From Thermoflexibacter ruber (GTDB lineage: Bacteria > Bacteroidota > Bacteroidia > Cytophagales > Thermoflexibacteraceae), in NCBI RefSeq assembly GCF_900113045.1, contig NZ_FONY01000006.1:62001-126000 (forward strand): a stretch of 64,000 nucleotides of DNA. Direction: 5' to 3'. A model generated the notes under the pieces. The model worked only from the letters and a program-made list of their open reading frames with translations. It ran no database searches and was not told the origin of the DNA. Positions 62,352 to 64,000 of the stretch are shown piece after piece; positions within the stretch are counted from its first letter, which is position 1, and each line of letters starts with the position of its first letter. A program made the translations under genes and the position numbers.

Positions 62352-64000
62352 TCATTCTAACCTAATATCCCCTACCCCTGCACCCGCAGGTACCATAGGG
62401 AATACATTGGTTTCTTTTTCTACGCAGATTTCCAAGAAATAAGCCTCTGGACTCTCGAGCATGGCATCTAAGGCACTGCTCAATTCTTCTCGTGTTTCTA
62501 CTTTTTGGGCTTTGATAGAAAATGCTTCTGCTAACTTGATAAAATCAGGGTTTTCCATATCCACTGACGAGTAACGATTGTCAAAAAAGAGCTGCTGCCA
62601 CTGGCGAACCATGCCTAAGAAATTGTTATTCAATATGATGATTTTTACAGGAATTTTGTATTGCATAATTACGCCTAACTCTTGCATAGTCATTTGGAAA
62701 CCTCCATCACCGATAATAGCTATTACTTGGCGGTCAGGTCTGCCCACTTTTGCACCGATGGCAGCGGGCAAGCAAAAGCCCATGGTCCCTGCCCCCCCTG
62801 AGGTGATATTGCTGTCTGTTTCGGTGAATTGGTAATAGCGAGTTGTGGTCATTTGGTGCTGCCCTACGTCAGTAGCTATGATTGCCTTGCCTTCAGTTTT
62901 ATCAGAAAGCATTTTAATGACTTCCGCCATCTTGATTTTTTCTGTATTAGGGGCAAAATCTTTACTCACTACTTTCTCATACTCAATTCTATCTGCATCT
63001 GCAAACTCCTGTAGCCAGTCTGGGTAGGATTTTGGAGTTACTTTTTCAGTCAAAGCTATTAAGGCTTCTTTAGCATCGGCAATAATAGCTACTGTGGTTT
63101 TTACGTTTTTATCTATTTCCGCCGGGTCTATTTCTATGTGAATCACTTTGGCTTGCTTGGCGTAAGTCTTCAAATCGCCTGTAACTCGGTCATCAAAACG
63201 CATTCCCACTGCCAAAAGCACATCACATTCATTGGTTTTGATATTGGGTCCGTAGTTTCCGTGCATTCCCAAATAGCCTACGTAAAGCGGGTGTTTGGTA
63301 GAGAAAGCAGACAAACCAAGCAAGGTACTTGCCACAGGAATCCCCGATTTCTCAGCAAATTCTTTGAGTTCCTTTTCTGCTTTGGAAAGTATCACGCCTT
63401 GCCCTACCAACATCAAAGGTTTTTTAGCACTATTGAGCAAGTCAGCCGCTGCCTCTACTGCGTTCATGTCCACTTTACGGCGAGGGAAGTAGCTACGAAT
63501 TTTAGTACATTTATGGTATTCAAAATCAAAACGTTCATTTTGCGCATTTTTAGTAATGTCAATCAGCACAGGACCGGGACGACCACTCTGGGCAATATAA
63601 AAGGCTTTGGCGATAGCAGTAGGGATTTCCTCTGCTCTGGTAACTTGAAAATTCCACTTGGTTATCGGCAAAGAAACACTAATCACATCTACTTCCTGAA
63701 AAGCGTCAGAACCAAGCAAGTGTCGGAAAACCTGACCTGTAATGCAGACCACAGGTGTAGAGTCTATCATCGCATCGGCGATGCCTGTAATGAGGTTGGT
63801 CGCTCCAGGTCCGGAGGTAGCAATAGCTACTCCTGCTTTGCCTTTTACTCTGGCATAGCCCTGTGCAGCGTGGATAGCCCCCTGCTCATGGCGGACTAAG
63901 TAGTGCTTTAGTTTGTCTTGGTAGTGATAGAAGGCATCATAGACAGGCATAATAGCTCCCCCAGGGTAGCCAAAAACGCATTCTACGCCTTCTGCTAAAA
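62352..64000 (-). CDS. ilvB: Acetolactate synthase large (catalytic) subunit, start cut by window edge
   Basis: Thiamine-diphosphate enzyme, first common step of branched-chain amino-acid synthesis. 549 codons are visible; the frame stays open through the right edge, reading LAEGVECVFGYPGGAIMPVY, so the true start lies outside and an internal Met at 63950 is not the start. The catalytic Glu is in YLVRHEQGAIHAAQGYA. The central FAD-type domain has LLVGQGV-like and HIEIDPAEIDKN segments. The C-terminal ThDP site is visible as IIGDGGFQMTMQELGVIMQY followed by NNNFLGMVRQWQQLF. The C-terminus is PMVPAGAGVGDIRLE. It is normally next to ilvN, which here lies beyond two other genes. Confidence 0.96.
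   Translation of the reverse strand, partial: LAEGVECVFGYPGGAIMPVYDAFYHYQDKLKHYLVRHEQGAIHAAQGYARVKGKAGVAIATSGPGATNLITGIADAMIDSTPVVCITGQVFRHLLGSDAFQEVDVISVSLPITKWNFQVTRAEEIPTAIAKAFYIAQSGRPGPVLIDITKNAQNERFDFEYHKCTKIRSYFPRRKVDMNAVEAAADLLNSAKKPLMLVGQGVILSKAEKELKEFAEKSGIPVASTLLGLSAFSTKHPLYVGYLGMHGNYGPNIKTNECDVLLAVGMRFDDRVTGDLKTYAKQAKVIHIEIDPAEIDKNVKTTVAIIADAKEALIALTEKVTPKSYPDWLQEFADADRIEYEKVVSKDFAPNTEKIKMAEVIKMLSDKTEGKAIIATDVGQHQMTTTRYYQFTETDSNITSGGAGTMGFCLPAAIGAKVGRPDRQVIAIIGDGGFQMTMQELGVIMQYKIPVKIIILNNNFLGMVRQWQQLFFDNRYSSVDMENPDFIKLAEAFSIKAQKVETREELSSALDAMLESPEAYFLEICVEKETNVFPMVPAGAGVGDIRLE

Noticed and set aside
63138-63899. A 253-codon open frame antisense to ilvB
   Set aside because: Its length comes from the codon bias of the ilvB gene on the other strand; ilvB motifs are unmistakable and the antisense protein matches nothing.
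1-64000. tRNA, rRNA or tmRNA genes
   Set aside because: I looked for tRNA T-arm and conserved rRNA words while reading and saw none; a covariance search would be needed to exclude a divergent copy.

Overview
The window is a stretch of chromosome from a low-GC Bacteroidota bacterium, most likely of the Cytophagales type. The evidence is a ubiE-porT pair (PorT belongs to the type IX secretion system), an N-succinyl/acetyl-ornithine carbamoyltransferase in place of ordinary ArgF, DUF5916 and DUF4097 proteins, Tat-exported Gfo/Idh oxidoreductases, an A2M lipoprotein, and promoters of the Bacteroidota TTG-N19/20-TAnnTTTG type. I saw no rRNA, tRNA, CRISPR or prophage. Most genes are housekeeping; most of the interest lies in the non-coding DNA.

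Layout. 1-6.6 kb: start of an exported protein (cut by the edge), arginine carbamoyltransferase, exported oxidoreductase, flotillin-like protein, EamA permease, small membrane protein. 6.9-9.2 kb: membrane pyrophosphatase and its terminator. 9.2-12.1 kb: accessory block with a SAM-I-type riboswitch, then a GNAT gene, a REP-associated tyrosine transposase (RAYT) and a CAP-domain gene set in at least 15 REP-like hairpins of alternating orientation. 12.2-18.1 kb: metH (carrying two in-frame palindromic insertions) and uvrB. 18.2-19.5 kb: DAHP synthase/chorismate mutase behind an attenuator whose 17-residue leader peptide has 8 aromatic residues. 19.6-31 kb: rRNA-type methyltransferase, M61 peptidase, TIR membrane protein, dipeptidase, an ECF sigma/anti-sigma/DUF4097 operon, DUF5916 barrel. 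31-45 kb: glutamine amidotransferase, second oxidoreductase, RlpA-like protein, GH78 rhamnosidase, A2M, RND adaptor. 45-60 kb: ubiE, porT, SDR, recQ, pterin dehydratase, sulfatase, TIM-barrel isomerase, ndk, plsC, clpB, FAD oxidase, PPK2. 60-64 kb: ilvN and ilvB separated by a methyltransferase gene and a PD-(D/E)XK gene.

Functional threads. Amino-acid biosynthesis recurs (Arg, Met, aromatic, branched chain), with two visible RNA control devices: the SAM riboswitch and the aromatic attenuator. Exported sugar-related functions are scattered (two Gfo/Idh proteins, GH78, sulfatase, sugar isomerase) and do not form a classical SusCD locus. Palindromic repeats are unusually active in this genome: they act as terminators, form a RAYT/REPIN island, and enter coding sequence in metH and at the 3' end of the FAD oxidase gene.
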